Positions 1-9,483 of a stretch of DNA of 64,000 bases are shown one piece after another. Below the pieces are notes generated by a model that did no database searches, had not been told where the DNA came from, and was given only the letters and a program-made list of their open reading frames with translations. Source of the DNA: Planctomycetaceae bacterium (GTDB taxonomy: Bacteria; Planctomycetota; Planctomycetia; Planctomycetales; Planctomycetaceae); assembly GCA_041398785.1 (NCBI GenBank), contig JAWKUA010000004.1, positions 62,001-126,000 on the forward strand, read 5' to 3'. Position numbers and translations under genes: made by a program. Each line of letters opens with the position of its first letter. The stretch's first letter is position 1.

Positions 1-1
1 C

Positions 2-1102
2 GCGTGCCGCGAATACGATTCCAGATCGCAGGAACTGACGCCGATCCGAACGGACATCACGTTTGACGAACGGTCCATACCCGCCGTCGCGGCACGACTG
101 ATCCGGGATTCGTTTCGTCCGACGCTGATGTTTTTTCGCCGGTTTCAGGACGCTGACGGTAACGAGTTCGTGGAGCTGGAAGTGCAGGCCGGCGAATTTC
201 CCGCGCCGGATCCGTCGGCGGAACAGATCGTCATCGACGATGTCCTGCGCCCGTTCCTGCGAGAAATGGACCGGCGCGATCCCTCGAAGCTGAAGGCGCT
301 GAAGGCATTGCCGCTGACCTATATTCGAGTCACCGGTGTCGACAACGAGATTGCCCGCGGAATGGTGACCGGAGTACTGATTTCGCACGCGTCGCTGGTC
401 CCGTTTGGCGGCCGTGCCCGGCGGACCGAACAGATGGCACTGCGGCAGCGACCTGCCGCGGGAAGCAGCCGCGTGAAGATCGTTCTGAGAACCCGGCCCG
501 ACAGACCGCTCGTCAGCCAGCGCACGGCGCTGGCATTCAAGCTGCGATACACCGATCAGGACCAGGCCGAACAGGTTCGGCTGCTGAGTGATCGCAACGG
601 CGAAGTCGAGATCTTCCGGCATCCGGAATTCCCGACGTTCTGGATCTACGTTTACAGCGGCGGCATTCTGCTGGCTCGCGTGCCGTACGCTCCCGGAATG
701 CTGCCCACCGATGTGATCGAGCTGCCCGACGATTCGATTCGTCTGAGCCTGGAAGGAGAACTGCAGTTGCTGCAGGATGAATTGGTCGACGCCGTGGCCC
801 TGCGCGAGGTGTATTTCAGCATGGCTTCCAAAGCGGCGGAGGCCGGAAACGCGGTTGAAATGGAACGACACCTGAAAGCTCTGGCGGAAATACCGGGCCG
901 GGAATACTTTCTGGAACAACTCAGTCTGCGACGTGTTCCGGCTCTGAACGAAGCCCGGGAAAAACGGAATCGAAGTCAGGAGCGCGATGTCACCCGACTG
1001 TGCAATAAGATGCAGGATTCGCTGACGCGATTTTTCAGTGACGAGAAGAAACAGGAACGACTGGAGCAGATCGCCGAACTTCGTGCGAAAGCCGGTCGTT
1101 AG
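2..1102 (+). CDS. Conserved hypothetical protein, 5' partial
   Basis: The frame is already open at base 2 and runs to TAG at 1100-1102, so the gene begins left of the window; the first in-frame ATG (128) is internal, because the sequence before it (ending SFRPTL) reads as continuous protein. I do not recognise the family. The visible 366 residues contain no membrane segment. The centre looks beta-rich (RVKIVLRTRPDRPLVSQ onwards), and the last third is a charged helical stretch with Arg/Glu/Lys-rich heptads (EKRNRSQERDVTRL) ending in KKQERLEQIAELRAKAGR, so a coiled-coil tail is possible. proB begins 22 bp downstream on the same strand, so the two may be co-transcribed. Function unknown. Confidence 0.7.
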   Translation, partial: ACREYDSRSQELTPIRTDITFDERSIPAVAARLIRDSFRPTLMFFRRFQDADGNEFVELEVQAGEFPAPDPSAEQIVIDDVLRPFLREMDRRDPSKLKALKALPLTYIRVTGVDNEIARGMVTGVLISHASLVPFGGRARRTEQMALRQRPAAGSSRVKIVLRTRPDRPLVSQRTALAFKLRYTDQDQAEQVRLLSDRNGEVEIFRHPEFPTFWIYVYSGGILLARVPYAPGMLPTDVIELPDDSIRLSLEGELQLLQDELVDAVALREVYFSMASKAAEAGNAVEMERHLKALAEIPGREYFLEQLSLRRVPALNEAREKRNRSQERDVTRLCNKMQDSLTRFFSDEKKQERLEQIAELRAKAGR

Positions 1103-1124
1103 CGAATACCACTCAAGACCATTC

Positions 1125-2264
1125 ATGCAGAACATCGTTCGTCAGGAAGTCTTTCAGGCCGCGCAGACGCTGATCGTGAAAATCGGGTCCAACGTCCTGG
1201 CGCGCGACGATGATCGGCTGGATCGGGACCGGATCCAGCATCTGGCGGATCAGATTGACCGGCTGCTGGCGACCGGTCGCAAGGTGGTGCTTGTGTCCAG
1301 CGGCGCCGTTGCGGCGGGAGTCGGTATTCTGGGACTCAAACGCCGACCGGAGTCACTTTCAGAACTGCAGGCCGCCGCTGCCGTCGGGCAGGCTCACCTG
1401 ATTAAAGCCTGGGATGAAAGCCTGATCCGCACCGGTCACCATGTCGGGCAGATTCTGGTCACGGTGAATGACTTTCGGAATCGCCGCCGGTATCTGAATA
1501 TCCGAAATACGCTGCGGACGCTGGTCGGATTCGGGGTTGTTCCGGTCGTCAACGAAAACGATACCGTCAGCATCGAAGAAATCGCGCTGGGCGACAACGA
1601 TCAACTGGCGGCGATGATCGCCACTCTGGTGCCGGGCCCGCTGCTGATTATTCTGTCGGGAGTCGACGGGCTTTACGACGGCCCGCCATCGAATCCCGCC
1701 AGCACCGTCATTCCGCTGATCAAACAGCCGGAAGACGAATTGCTGAAGCTGGTTGCGAACGAACAAAGCAGTCGCGGTCGCGGCGGGATGGCGTCGAAAC
1801 TCAAGGCCATCCTGAGCGCGACGCGAACCGGCGAAAGCGTATTGCTTGCCGGCGGCAAGCGTCCGCATGTTCTTGACGAAATTCGCGAAGGACTCGAAAC
1901 CGGAACTCTGTTTCTGGCGTCCGGCGGCATTGTTCCGGCGTGGAAAAAGTGGATCGGCTATACGGCTCAGCCGCAGGGAGTTCTGGTCCTGGATGACGGC
2001 GCCTGCCGGGCCGTTTGTCAGCAGGGGCGGTCACTTCTGGCCGTCGGTGTCCGCGAAGTGCGCGGCGATTTCGATCAGGGAGCCTCCGTGGAACTGGTGA
2101 ATGTCTCCGGCGAATCGATCGCGCGGGGACTGGCAAACTATTCCGCCACGGAGATTCGCAGGATCGCGGGACAGAAATCGGCGAATATCGGCAGCGTTCT
2201 CGGACACGTTCCCTATGGCGAAGTCATCCACCGCGACAATCTGGTTGTGACGACACCTCGCTGA
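1125..2264 (+). CDS. proB: Glutamate 5-kinase
   Basis: Catalyses ATP-dependent phosphorylation of L-glutamate to glutamyl 5-phosphate, the first step of proline synthesis, in the cytoplasm. The 379-residue length fits the two-domain form: amino-acid kinase domain plus C-terminal PUA domain. Visible signatures are GSNVL (residues 21-25, phosphate loop), SSGAVAAG (59-66), NENDTVS (143-149) and GRGGMASK (about 218-225). The PUA domain occupies roughly 280-379. The frame is open back to 1038, but that part overlaps the preceding gene and does not look like protein; ATG 1125 places the kinase core at the normal distance. proA is not in the window. Proline is also an osmolyte, which fits the ectoine locus further right, but that link is inference. 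Confidence 0.93.
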   Translation: MQNIVRQEVFQAAQTLIVKIGSNVLARDDDRLDRDRIQHLADQIDRLLATGRKVVLVSSGAVAAGVGILGLKRRPESLSELQAAAAVGQAHLIKAWDESLIRTGHHVGQILVTVNDFRNRRRYLNIRNTLRTLVGFGVVPVVNENDTVSIEEIALGDNDQLAAMIATLVPGPLLIILSGVDGLYDGPPSNPASTVIPLIKQPEDELLKLVANEQSSRGRGGMASKLKAILSATRTGESVLLAGGKRPHVLDEIREGLETGTLFLASGGIVPAWKKWIGYTAQPQGVLVLDDGACRAVCQQGRSLLAVGVREVRGDFDQGASVELVNVSGESIARGLANYSATEIRRIAGQKSANIGSVLGHVPYGEVIHRDNLVVTTPR

Positions 2265-2546
2265 GGATTGTCCGGGAAAGCCGCGTCGTCAATCGCTGTG
2301 CAAATCAGCGCTGGATAGTGCAGCAATCCACGACAAGCGACCCGCTGGCGAAGCGACACACCAGCCTGGATGCCAATGGTTGCGAACCAGTCCGTTCCGA
2401 GTCCCTGCGACTGCGGAATCGGAAAGCCGCCAGTGTGAATCCGGCGGCGATCGCTGCAATTTCCGGTGTGCCGTCGGATGGCGAATGGTCGGAATCGTTC
2501 GGGCAAACCAGAGCGATTCACGTCAAGCAGAGCTTCGCAGGATCTG

Positions 2547-2915
2547 TCACTTCGCTGCCAGCAGATCACGAATTTCCGTCAGCAAAACCTGGTCGACAGT
2601 TGGCGCCGGCGGCGGAGCGGCGGCTTCCTTTTCCTTCGTCATGGCCATCAGTGCGTTTGCCGGCTTCACGATCAGAAAAAAGATCACCGCAGCCGTGATC
2701 AGAAAACTGATAATGGCGTTGATGACGACGCCGACATCGAACGGACCGATAGATAATGCCACATTCGGATCGCCGCCCATCATGTTCAGCAGAGGCTGAA
2801 CAATGCCCTTTGTGAAGCCATCGACGATCTTTGCAAACGCGGCCCCGATGATGACGCCTGTCGCAAGGTCAACCACGTTGCCCTTGAGGATGAACTTCTT
2901 AAACTCGCCCAGCAT
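2547..2915 (-). CDS. mscL: Large-conductance mechanosensitive channel
   Basis: A 122-residue inner-membrane channel that opens on hypo-osmotic shock and releases solutes. It has the full MscL layout: amphipathic N-terminal helix (MLGEFKKFILKGNVVDLA), TM1 (GVIIGAAFAKIVDGF), a short periplasmic loop (NMMGGDPNVALSIGPFD), TM2 (VINAIISFLITAAVIFFLI) and a cytoplasmic helix. The C-terminal linker is Ala/Pro-rich (EAAAPPPAPT) before the terminal helix (VDQVLLTEIRDLLAAK). Start ATG at 2915. It is a single gene on the minus strand between plus-strand genes; 282 bp separate its stop from proB. MscL would protect a cell that accumulates ectoine (see ectABCD) when salinity falls. Confidence 0.95.
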   Translation of the reverse strand: MLGEFKKFILKGNVVDLATGVIIGAAFAKIVDGFTKGIVQPLLNMMGGDPNVALSIGPFDVGVVINAIISFLITAAVIFFLIVKPANALMAMTKEKEAAAPPPAPTVDQVLLTEIRDLLAAK

Positions 2916-3208
2916 TCTCTTACCTCCCGTAGTGAATTTGGAACAGGCCCACTGCGGTCGGAGTATATCTATCCGGAGGGAAGTTCAAGACCTGCCGGGA
3001 CGACAATTCGAAAGGAACCAAAGAAGTCGCGGTGAGCGGCAAGTCAGTAAGAGACTGGCCGTTTGAACGAACAGTGAACATCGGCAATTCGGGTTGAGAA
3101 AAGCGCCGGATGAGTGACCGGATTAGCACTCCCTGGTCTGTCTGCCTTACCATGACCGTGCTGCGACCCGTCGTCCGGCATGCTGCCGCGCAGGAGGTTT
3201 CTTTGCTG

Positions 3209-4834
3209 ATGTCCGACGAAAATCAAATTGCCACCGCCCCTTCGTCCCCAACCGCCACCAGTCACCGCCGCGGTTTAAGATGGAAGCCCGCGTTCCTGAT
3301 TCTGCTGCTGTGCGCCGGCGGGATCATTTCTTCTTCTGTGCTGGTCGCCGATCGAACTTCTCTGGTGATCAACATCTACCGCTGCGTCGGCCTGACTTTC
3401 GTGGCGCTGCTGGGATGGTGGTGTTTTGCGTCGCGTGCGTCATTGCGGACGAAGCTACTGGGGTTGATCGGTGTCCTTGCGGTCATCGGCGGAGTCGTGT
3501 CTGCCAGCGTCAGAAGGCTGGAATTCACCGGCGATATGGTGCCGCGGTTTCACTGGCGGTGGGAACCGTCCGCTGAAGAACGGACGGCCGAATGGCTGCA
3601 GCAAAACGCTCCCGCAGCCACCGTTGCGTCGGCCAGTGAAGACACACAGTTTCAGATCACGGCGGACGACTGGCCCCGGTATTGCGGCTTCGCGGGCGCT
3701 CGATTGGTTTCGGAACCAAAACCGGACTTTGACTGGGATTCCATTCCGCCGCAGGAAGTGTGGCGGCATCCCGTCGGCGAAGCCTGGTCGTCGTTCGCGA
3801 TTGTCGGATCACGGCTGTTTACTCAGGAACAGCGCGGGCCGCAGGAATGCGTCACGTGTTATGACGCGGACACCGGTGTGGAACTGTGGCGACACGAAGA
3901 CAGCGCTCGATTTGACACGGCCATGGGCGGCATCGGTCCGCGGGCGACTCCGACGGTGGCTGATGACGCACTGTTCGCGCTCGGGGCTACGGGAATTCTG
4001 AACTGCCTGAATCCGGTGACCGGTGAGTCCATCTGGCAGCGAAACATTCTGGATGATGCCAGCGCGAGGATGCTCGACTGGGCGATGTCCGGGTCTCCGC
4101 TGCTGTTTGAGAATCTGGTACTCGTCGACGCCGGCGGTCAGCAGGACAAGGCCGTGATCGCGTACGATCGCGCCAGCGGTGCAATCGTCTGGGCCGCCGG
4201 AAAGCACATTGCCGGCTATGCCGCTCCGCGAATTGAACAGATTTCCGGAAAGGCACAACTGCTGATCTTCCACGGCGAAGGACTTCAGGGCCGCGATCCT
4301 CACTCGGGTGAGGAATTGTGGAACTATCCGTTCGTCAACATGTATCACATCAACGTCGCACAGCCGATCCGGTTTGACAACCGGATCTTCCTCAGCAACG
4401 GTTACGACGGCGGCTGTGTATTGATCGATCCGACGGCGATTGAGAACGGCGTGCCACAGGAAGTCTGGCCGATGAATCGAAACCTGAAGCTGAAGTTCAA
4501 CGAAGCGGTTTCCCGGAACGGCTACATCTACGGGCTGGACGACGGAATCCTGTCCTGCCTTGAAGCCTCAACGGGCGAACGCATCTGGAAGGGCGGTCGA
4601 TACCGATACGGACAGGTGTTGTTGTGGGACAATGTCCTGATTGTGCAGGCGGAAGCCGGCTACGTGGCTGCCGTGGCCGCCGAACCGGACGGCTATCGGG
4701 AAATCTCACGATTCGCGGCCCTGAGCAATCGTCAGGACGGCTTGATCGTCAAGGCGTGGAACGTGCCGGTGGTGAATCGCGGTCGCCTGTATATTCGCGA
4801 CGCCTACGAAATGGCGTGCTTTGATCTGCGGTGA
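3209..4834 (+). CDS. Membrane-anchored PQQ-like beta-propeller protein
   Basis: Family: pyrrolo-quinoline-quinone-like outer membrane/beta-propeller repeat proteins, very common in planctomycetes and mostly of unknown function. ATG 3209 is chosen over the upstream TTG/ATG codons because AGGAGG lies at 3192-3197. Residues about 25-85 carry two hydrophobic segments (FLILLLCAGGIISSSVLVA; VGLTFVALLGWWCF), then a third short one, so the propeller is probably held at the outer face of the inner membrane. Propeller blades are marked by repeats of the type DADTGVELWRHE, NPVTGESIWQRN, DRASGAIVWAAG and EASTGERIWKGG. No catalytic residues of quinoprotein dehydrogenases are evident, so a structural or scaffold role is as likely as an enzyme. 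Confidence 0.8.
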   Translation: MSDENQIATAPSSPTATSHRRGLRWKPAFLILLLCAGGIISSSVLVADRTSLVINIYRCVGLTFVALLGWWCFASRASLRTKLLGLIGVLAVIGGVVSASVRRLEFTGDMVPRFHWRWEPSAEERTAEWLQQNAPAATVASASEDTQFQITADDWPRYCGFAGARLVSEPKPDFDWDSIPPQEVWRHPVGEAWSSFAIVGSRLFTQEQRGPQECVTCYDADTGVELWRHEDSARFDTAMGGIGPRATPTVADDALFALGATGILNCLNPVTGESIWQRNILDDASARMLDWAMSGSPLLFENLVLVDAGGQQDKAVIAYDRASGAIVWAAGKHIAGYAAPRIEQISGKAQLLIFHGEGLQGRDPHSGEELWNYPFVNMYHINVAQPIRFDNRIFLSNGYDGGCVLIDPTAIENGVPQEVWPMNRNLKLKFNEAVSRNGYIYGLDDGILSCLEASTGERIWKGGRYRYGQVLLWDNVLIVQAEAGYVAAVAAEPDGYREISRFAALSNRQDGLIVKAWNVPVVNRGRLYIRDAYEMACFDLR

Positions 4835-4858
4835 TCCGGGAACGCGAGCCGCTTCGTA

Positions 4859-5755
4859 CTACGGATTGCTATGCAGCAGAAGCACCTCCCGCACAATCGC
4901 CGCCATCCGGTCGTGCCCTTCCTGTGACAGATGGATGGAATCCAGCGTGGAGGTCTTTCCGGCGAAGACGGCAGCGAAGCGGTGCTTCGGGATCAACTTC
5001 ACGTTGTGCCGTTTCGCCAGCCGTCGCTGGACGATTCCCCATTTGTTGCAGAACGGTGGCAGCGGCAATTCCATCAGAAAGACGCAGCGTCCCGGTCGTG
5101 AAATGAACGTCAGCAGGGCATCAAGGTCTTCTTCGAATCGGTCGACGGGCGTGCTTCCCAGAATGTCATTGCCTCCGAGTTCCAGAACCACAACGGCTTC
5201 GTCAGGGATTTCGGCGTCGCGGGCTCGCCGCAGCGCTGAGGCAACAGTTTCGCCAACGTGTGACAGATCGATCACCGTCAACTTCGAGGTTTCCTGAATC
5301 TGTTTCGGCCATGTCACAGCTTCGCCTTCGCCGAGTCCGGCGGTTACCGAATCGGCAAGCACTACCACAGGCAACTCTTTCGCAGCGATGTCGCGCGGGA
5401 GGTGCGGAGTCCGTTGCCAGGTCGCCTCGTAGCCGGCCGCGAGCAGCCAGAATCCAATTGTCGCGGGCATCAGCCACCGACGCCTGACGCGGAATTTCTG
5501 ACGCGATGCCAGGATCACCAGCAGCGAACCGACGATCCAGAATGGCAATGGAAATGGCGTGGAAGAAATCGCGACGCCGACCAGCCCGAGAAAAAGCAGA
5601 AGTGCCGACAGACGCTGCCCTGATCTTCGCTGGATTCGACGGGTCAGCCACAATCCGGACAGCAGCAGCGCGACTCCCGTAAAGAAGACCTGCCCGCTGG
5701 CAATATGAAGAACAAACGCGCTCATGGACGATCCGATCTCGCTCGCTGATACCAA
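4859..5755 (-). CDS. Membrane-anchored SGNH/GDSL-family hydrolase
   Basis: A 298-residue protein with about three hydrophobic segments in the first 90 residues followed by an SGNH esterase domain (about 125-298), probably facing the periplasm. Block I is VVLADSVTAGLGEG, so the usual GDS is ADS but the nucleophilic Ser is kept; block III is ELGGNDILG (Gly and Asn oxyanion residues), and block V is LDSIHLSQEGH, giving the Asp-x-x-His pair. The central region (VTWPKQIQETSKLTVIDLSHVGET) resembles TAP/arylesterase-like lipases. Substrate unknown; acyl esters of lipids or cell-surface glycans are plausible. It converges on the beta-propeller gene that ends 24 bp away. Confidence 0.8.
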   Translation of the reverse strand: MVSASEIGSSMSAFVLHIASGQVFFTGVALLLSGLWLTRRIQRRSGQRLSALLLFLGLVGVAISSTPFPLPFWIVGSLLVILASRQKFRVRRRWLMPATIGFWLLAAGYEATWQRTPHLPRDIAAKELPVVVLADSVTAGLGEGEAVTWPKQIQETSKLTVIDLSHVGETVASALRRARDAEIPDEAVVVLELGGNDILGSTPVDRFEEDLDALLTFISRPGRCVFLMELPLPPFCNKWGIVQRRLAKRHNVKLIPKHRFAAVFAGKTSTLDSIHLSQEGHDRMAAIVREVLLLHSNP

Positions 5756-5854
5756 GCCCAGGCACGTTGTGACCTGACATGCACGAAACAGCGTCGATCT
5801 CTCGCCCAGCCGAAATCGCGCCGACGAACGGACCGACGCGCGAGCGGGTCTGGC

Positions 5855-6874
5855 TTATTTCACGACCCAGGTGTCGCCGCTGTTGAACAGTTTTTCCAGA
5901 TCACCGTCACCGTTCTTTTCGCGGGCGGCGGCGACCTGATCGCGGACCTGTTCGTCGTAGATCGGGCGTGACACGTTGCGAAGGACGCCCAACGGTTCCG
6001 GGAAATAGGGGCGCCGCATCTGAGCCAGCAGGAACGCCAGACTGGGGTCTTCCGCTTTTTCATCGTGGAACAGCAGGTCGTCCTCGGAGATGCCGCTGCT
6101 GAGTTCGACGACTTCGGCTTTGCCGTGAGCGTTCAGTCGAATTCCCTTCTCCCGGTTCCTGCCGAAGATCAAAGGCTTGCCGTGTTCGAGGTAGACGACA
6201 TTGTCTTCCTTTTCGCCCTTCTTCGACGCGTACAGAAACGCGCCGGAATTGAACACGTTGCAGTCCTGGTAGACTTCCACGAATGACGTGCCCTTATGCA
6301 GGGCGGCACGATGCAGGACTTCTGTCAAATGTTTGATATCGACGTCAACGGATCGGGCGACAAACGTGCCTTCGCAGCCGATGGCGACAGACAGCGGGTT
6401 CAGCGGATTGTCGACGGAGCCAAACGGAGTACTCTTGGTTTTTGATCCAAGCGGGCTGGTGGGTGAGTACTGGCCCTTGGTCAGGCCATAGATCTGATTG
6501 TTGAACAGGATGATGTTCAGATCGATGTTGCGGCGAATTGCGTGCATCAGGTGGTTGCCGCCGATCGATAATGCGTCGCCGTCGCCGGTGATAACCCAGA
6601 CGTTCATCTCCGGATTCGCCAGTTTCACGCCTGCGGCAACTGCCGGCGCGCGACCGTGAATGCTGTGGAATCCGTAAGTATTCATGTAGTACGGAAACCG
6701 GCTGGAACACCCGATTCCGGAGACAAAGCAGAATTTTTCCCGCGGGATGCCGAGTTCCGGCAGCACCTTCTTCATTTGCGCCAGGATGGAATAGTCGCCG
6801 CATCGCGGGCACCAGCGTACTTCCTGGTCGCTCGCAAAGTCCCTGGCGGAAAGCTGAGGCAGCAGAGTGGACAT
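5855..6874 (-). CDS. korB: 2-oxoacid:ferredoxin oxidoreductase, beta subunit
   Basis: The thiamine-diphosphate-binding subunit of a 2-oxoacid (probably 2-oxoglutarate) ferredoxin oxidoreductase, which interconverts 2-oxoacid plus CoA and acyl-CoA plus CO2 with ferredoxin as electron carrier. The N-terminus has WCPRCGDYSIL (Cys 22 and 25), then GIGCSSR, a third Cys for the 4Fe-4S cluster. The TPP site is GDGDALSIGGNH with downstream NNQIYGLTKGQYSPTSP, the pattern of KorB/OorB rather than pyruvate enzymes. A further Cys lies in QDCNVFNSGAF. Length 339 is normal. It follows korA on the minus strand after a 278-bp gap, unusually wide for a subunit pair. Confidence 0.9.
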   Translation of the reverse strand: MSTLLPQLSARDFASDQEVRWCPRCGDYSILAQMKKVLPELGIPREKFCFVSGIGCSSRFPYYMNTYGFHSIHGRAPAVAAGVKLANPEMNVWVITGDGDALSIGGNHLMHAIRRNIDLNIILFNNQIYGLTKGQYSPTSPLGSKTKSTPFGSVDNPLNPLSVAIGCEGTFVARSVDVDIKHLTEVLHRAALHKGTSFVEVYQDCNVFNSGAFLYASKKGEKEDNVVYLEHGKPLIFGRNREKGIRLNAHGKAEVVELSSGISEDDLLFHDEKAEDPSLAFLLAQMRRPYFPEPLGVLRNVSRPIYDEQVRDQVAAAREKNGDGDLEKLFNSGDTWVVK

Positions 6875-7152
6875 CTCTTTCTGAATCCTGTTGTTTGAAG
6901 AACCTGTGGAGGAAAAGGTGTGGGGAGAAAATGGCCGGTGATTCCTGAGTCAATCTCTGCTCCGGGATCAGCAACTTGCATACCCGTCGGACGACTTTTT
7001 CGGGGAACCGCATGTCCGGTTCACGGCCAGCCCCGACTTGCGGACGTCAGTGTTCGCAGGGCGCTGAAGACGTGCCATGAGGCGATTGTTCGTCGTTCCG
7101 CTGGTGCTTAATGTGCCCCGCTTGTACGACGACCGGACGTCAACACACGAGA

Positions 7153-9021
7153 TCAGCCCAGCACCTCCTGGATTTTCGTCACGACTTCGCCGATTTTGAA
7201 CGGTTTTCCCTGAATCTTGTTCAGACCGATCGCGTCCACCAGAAACCGGCTACGAATGAGTATCGACAACTGTCCCAGATTCAGCTCGGGAATCAGGACT
7301 TTTTTATAGCTGCGGATGATCTTCTCCAGATTTCTCGGGAAGGGATTCATGTACCGCAAATGAGCGTGGGCCACGGACAGCCCTTTCTTCTGACATTCAC
7401 GGACGGCTGTTCGGACCGTTCCGTACGTCCCGCCCCAGCTCAGGACGAGCAGGTCGCCGCTGTCCGGGCCATCCACTTCCTGTTCGGGAATGAACTGTGC
7501 CATGTTGGCGACCTTGCGGGCGCGAGTGTCGGACATGTGCTGATGGTTCTGGGGACTGTATTCCACGTTGCCGGTGGTGTCCGCTTTTTCCAGACCGCCG
7601 ACGCGGTGTTCCAGTTCCGGAGTTCCGGGCGCCGCCCATGGCCGTACCAGCCGTGAATCTCGCAGGTACGGCATGAATTCATCACCTCGGTTCGGTTCCG
7701 TTGCGAGATTGGCGATGATGGGACTGATGTCGCTGACGGCAGGTACCTTCCATGGCTCGGCACCGTTTGCGATGTAGCCGTCGGAAAGCAGGATTACCGG
7801 AGTCATGAACTCAACGGCCAGACGCAGGGCTTCCTGGATGGCCCAGAAGCAGTCTCCCGGAGTCTGCGCGGCAATGATCGGCAGCGGCGATTCTCCGTTG
7901 CGGCCAAACATGACCAGCAGCAGGTCGGATTGTTCTGTCTTGGTTGGCAGACCGGTACTGGGTCCGCCGCGCTGCACGTTGATGACGACCATCGGCAGTT
8001 CGGTGATCATTCCGAGCCCCATGGCTTCGCCCTTCAGGCAGATTCCGGGACCGCTGCTGGCGGTCACTGCCAGGGCGCCGCCAAACGCGGCGCCGCACGT
8101 GGCGGCCATCGCGGCGATTTCATCTTCCGCCTGAAACGTTGTGGCTCCAAAGTGCTTCAGTCGTGACAGTTCATGAAGAATGTCGCTGGCGGGAGTAATC
8201 GGGTATCCGGAAAACACCAGGTCCAGATTGGACAGTCTGGCGGCCGTTGCCATCCCCATTGCCAGGGCTTCGTTACCGGTAATCTTGCGATACTTGCCGG
8301 GTGCCAGCTTTGCCGGAGGAACCTCGTAGTGAACGGTGAACTGTTCTGTGGAATACCCGTAGTTCGACCCGCCCTTCAGCGCACGCAGGTTGGCTTCGGC
8401 AACGTTTGGCAGTTTGGAAAATTTCTTTTTGACCCAGTCTTCTGTTGGCTTCGGATCCCGGTCGTACAGCCAGTAGACCAGTCCCAGAGCGAAGAAATTC
8501 TTGCACCGATCGGCCTCCCGCTGGGACAGTCCGAGTCCTTCAACGGAATCGCGGGTCAGGCGGGTCATGGGAACCTTGTGAACCCGATACGCGGCCAGCT
8601 GATCGGGGTCATTGAGCGGATTCTTATCGTAGCCCGCCTTGTGCAGGTTGGACTTTTCAAACGCGTCTTCGTTCAGAATCAGCGTGCCCCCGCGTTTCAG
8701 GTCAGCGATATTCGCCTTCAGGGCCGCCGGATTCATGGCGACCAGCGTGTCGACTTCGTCGCCCGGCGTGAAGATGTCGTGGCTGGAAAAGCAGATCTGA
8801 AACCCGCTGACTCCGGCAATCGTTCCGACGGGAGCCCGAATTTCGGCGGGGAAGTCAGGAAGAGTGCTGACGTCGTTGCCGAACACCGCGGAAACGTTGG
8901 TGAATTGAGTTCCTGCCAACTGCATTCCGTCACCGCTGTCGCCGCAAAACCGAATCACCACAGTATCCACAGATTCGTGACGGCGGCCTTGCGGCGGTGC
9001 GGGAGTATCAACGGCGGACAT
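7153..9021 (-). CDS. korA: 2-oxoacid:ferredoxin oxidoreductase, fused gamma-alpha subunit
   Basis: Partner of korB. A 622-residue protein in which the gamma (substrate/CoA-side) domain is fused ahead of the alpha domain. The gamma part opens with RFCGDSGDGMQLAGTQF (about 23-40) and runs to about residue 200. The alpha domain starts near 235, has GYPITPASDILHEL, AEDEIAAMAATCGAAFGG and SSGPGICLKGEAMGLG, and ends with the transketolase C-terminal-like region (SWGGTYGTVRTAV, PELNLGQL). This fused layout is typical of KorA of aerobic 2-oxoglutarate:ferredoxin oxidoreductases. No ferredoxin-like delta subunit is adjacent. ATG 9021 is preceded by a GGAG-containing site. It may replace or supplement the 2-oxoglutarate dehydrogenase step of the TCA cycle. 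Confidence 0.9.
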   Translation of the reverse strand: MSAVDTPAPPQGRRHESVDTVVIRFCGDSGDGMQLAGTQFTNVSAVFGNDVSTLPDFPAEIRAPVGTIAGVSGFQICFSSHDIFTPGDEVDTLVAMNPAALKANIADLKRGGTLILNEDAFEKSNLHKAGYDKNPLNDPDQLAAYRVHKVPMTRLTRDSVEGLGLSQREADRCKNFFALGLVYWLYDRDPKPTEDWVKKKFSKLPNVAEANLRALKGGSNYGYSTEQFTVHYEVPPAKLAPGKYRKITGNEALAMGMATAARLSNLDLVFSGYPITPASDILHELSRLKHFGATTFQAEDEIAAMAATCGAAFGGALAVTASSGPGICLKGEAMGLGMITELPMVVINVQRGGPSTGLPTKTEQSDLLLVMFGRNGESPLPIIAAQTPGDCFWAIQEALRLAVEFMTPVILLSDGYIANGAEPWKVPAVSDISPIIANLATEPNRGDEFMPYLRDSRLVRPWAAPGTPELEHRVGGLEKADTTGNVEYSPQNHQHMSDTRARKVANMAQFIPEQEVDGPDSGDLLVLSWGGTYGTVRTAVRECQKKGLSVAHAHLRYMNPFPRNLEKIIRSYKKVLIPELNLGQLSILIRSRFLVDAIGLNKIQGKPFKIGEVVTKIQEVLG

Positions 9022-9483
9022 CAGGGATTGCTCCGGAGAGTTATCAATTTACGTCAAAAAAGCAGGGGCAACGGTAGAGCGCTGGCATTCTGACAGGGCC
9101 GCCAAATAAAACAAACCCAATCCTGAGCGACCTTTGACCGGAAAACGACCGGTTTCTGAATTGCTTCGGATTGCGGATTTCTCTTCTGGACATGCCTATT
9201 GACATGCAGTCTGAAGCGACGCCCCATGCAGGCAATTCTGGCAGAGGCCAGGGCAATTCCAAGGTCCCGGAATGCCGGCCGATCGACTTTCGGAAACCCA
9301 GGAAAGAATCGGCTCCGCGTTCCTGGCAAATCCCGCCGATGCCGCGGGGTCCGGAGTGACGGCGCCGGAGCCGTCACTGCTTCGACGACCACGCTGTAAC
9401 TTGACGGCGGTTGGCCGTCGACGACACTTTCGGCTTCCTGCTGCCGTTTCAGACTTGCTGCCGATATTCCGGAGAAGATCGCC
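9022..9483. other. Divergent intergenic region korA / beta-propeller
   Basis: A 462-bp stretch between two divergent starts. It should hold promoters for both directions. The only symmetry I see is ACCGG...CCGGT at about 9138-9154, too short to name. A GGAG motif at about 9472 is the likely ribosome-binding site for ATG 9484. No frame here looks coding. Confidence 0.4.

Noticed and set aside
6875..7152. Possible small gene between korA and korB
   Set aside because: Frames in the 278-bp gap are shadow-like; probably a processed or regulated intergenic spacer.
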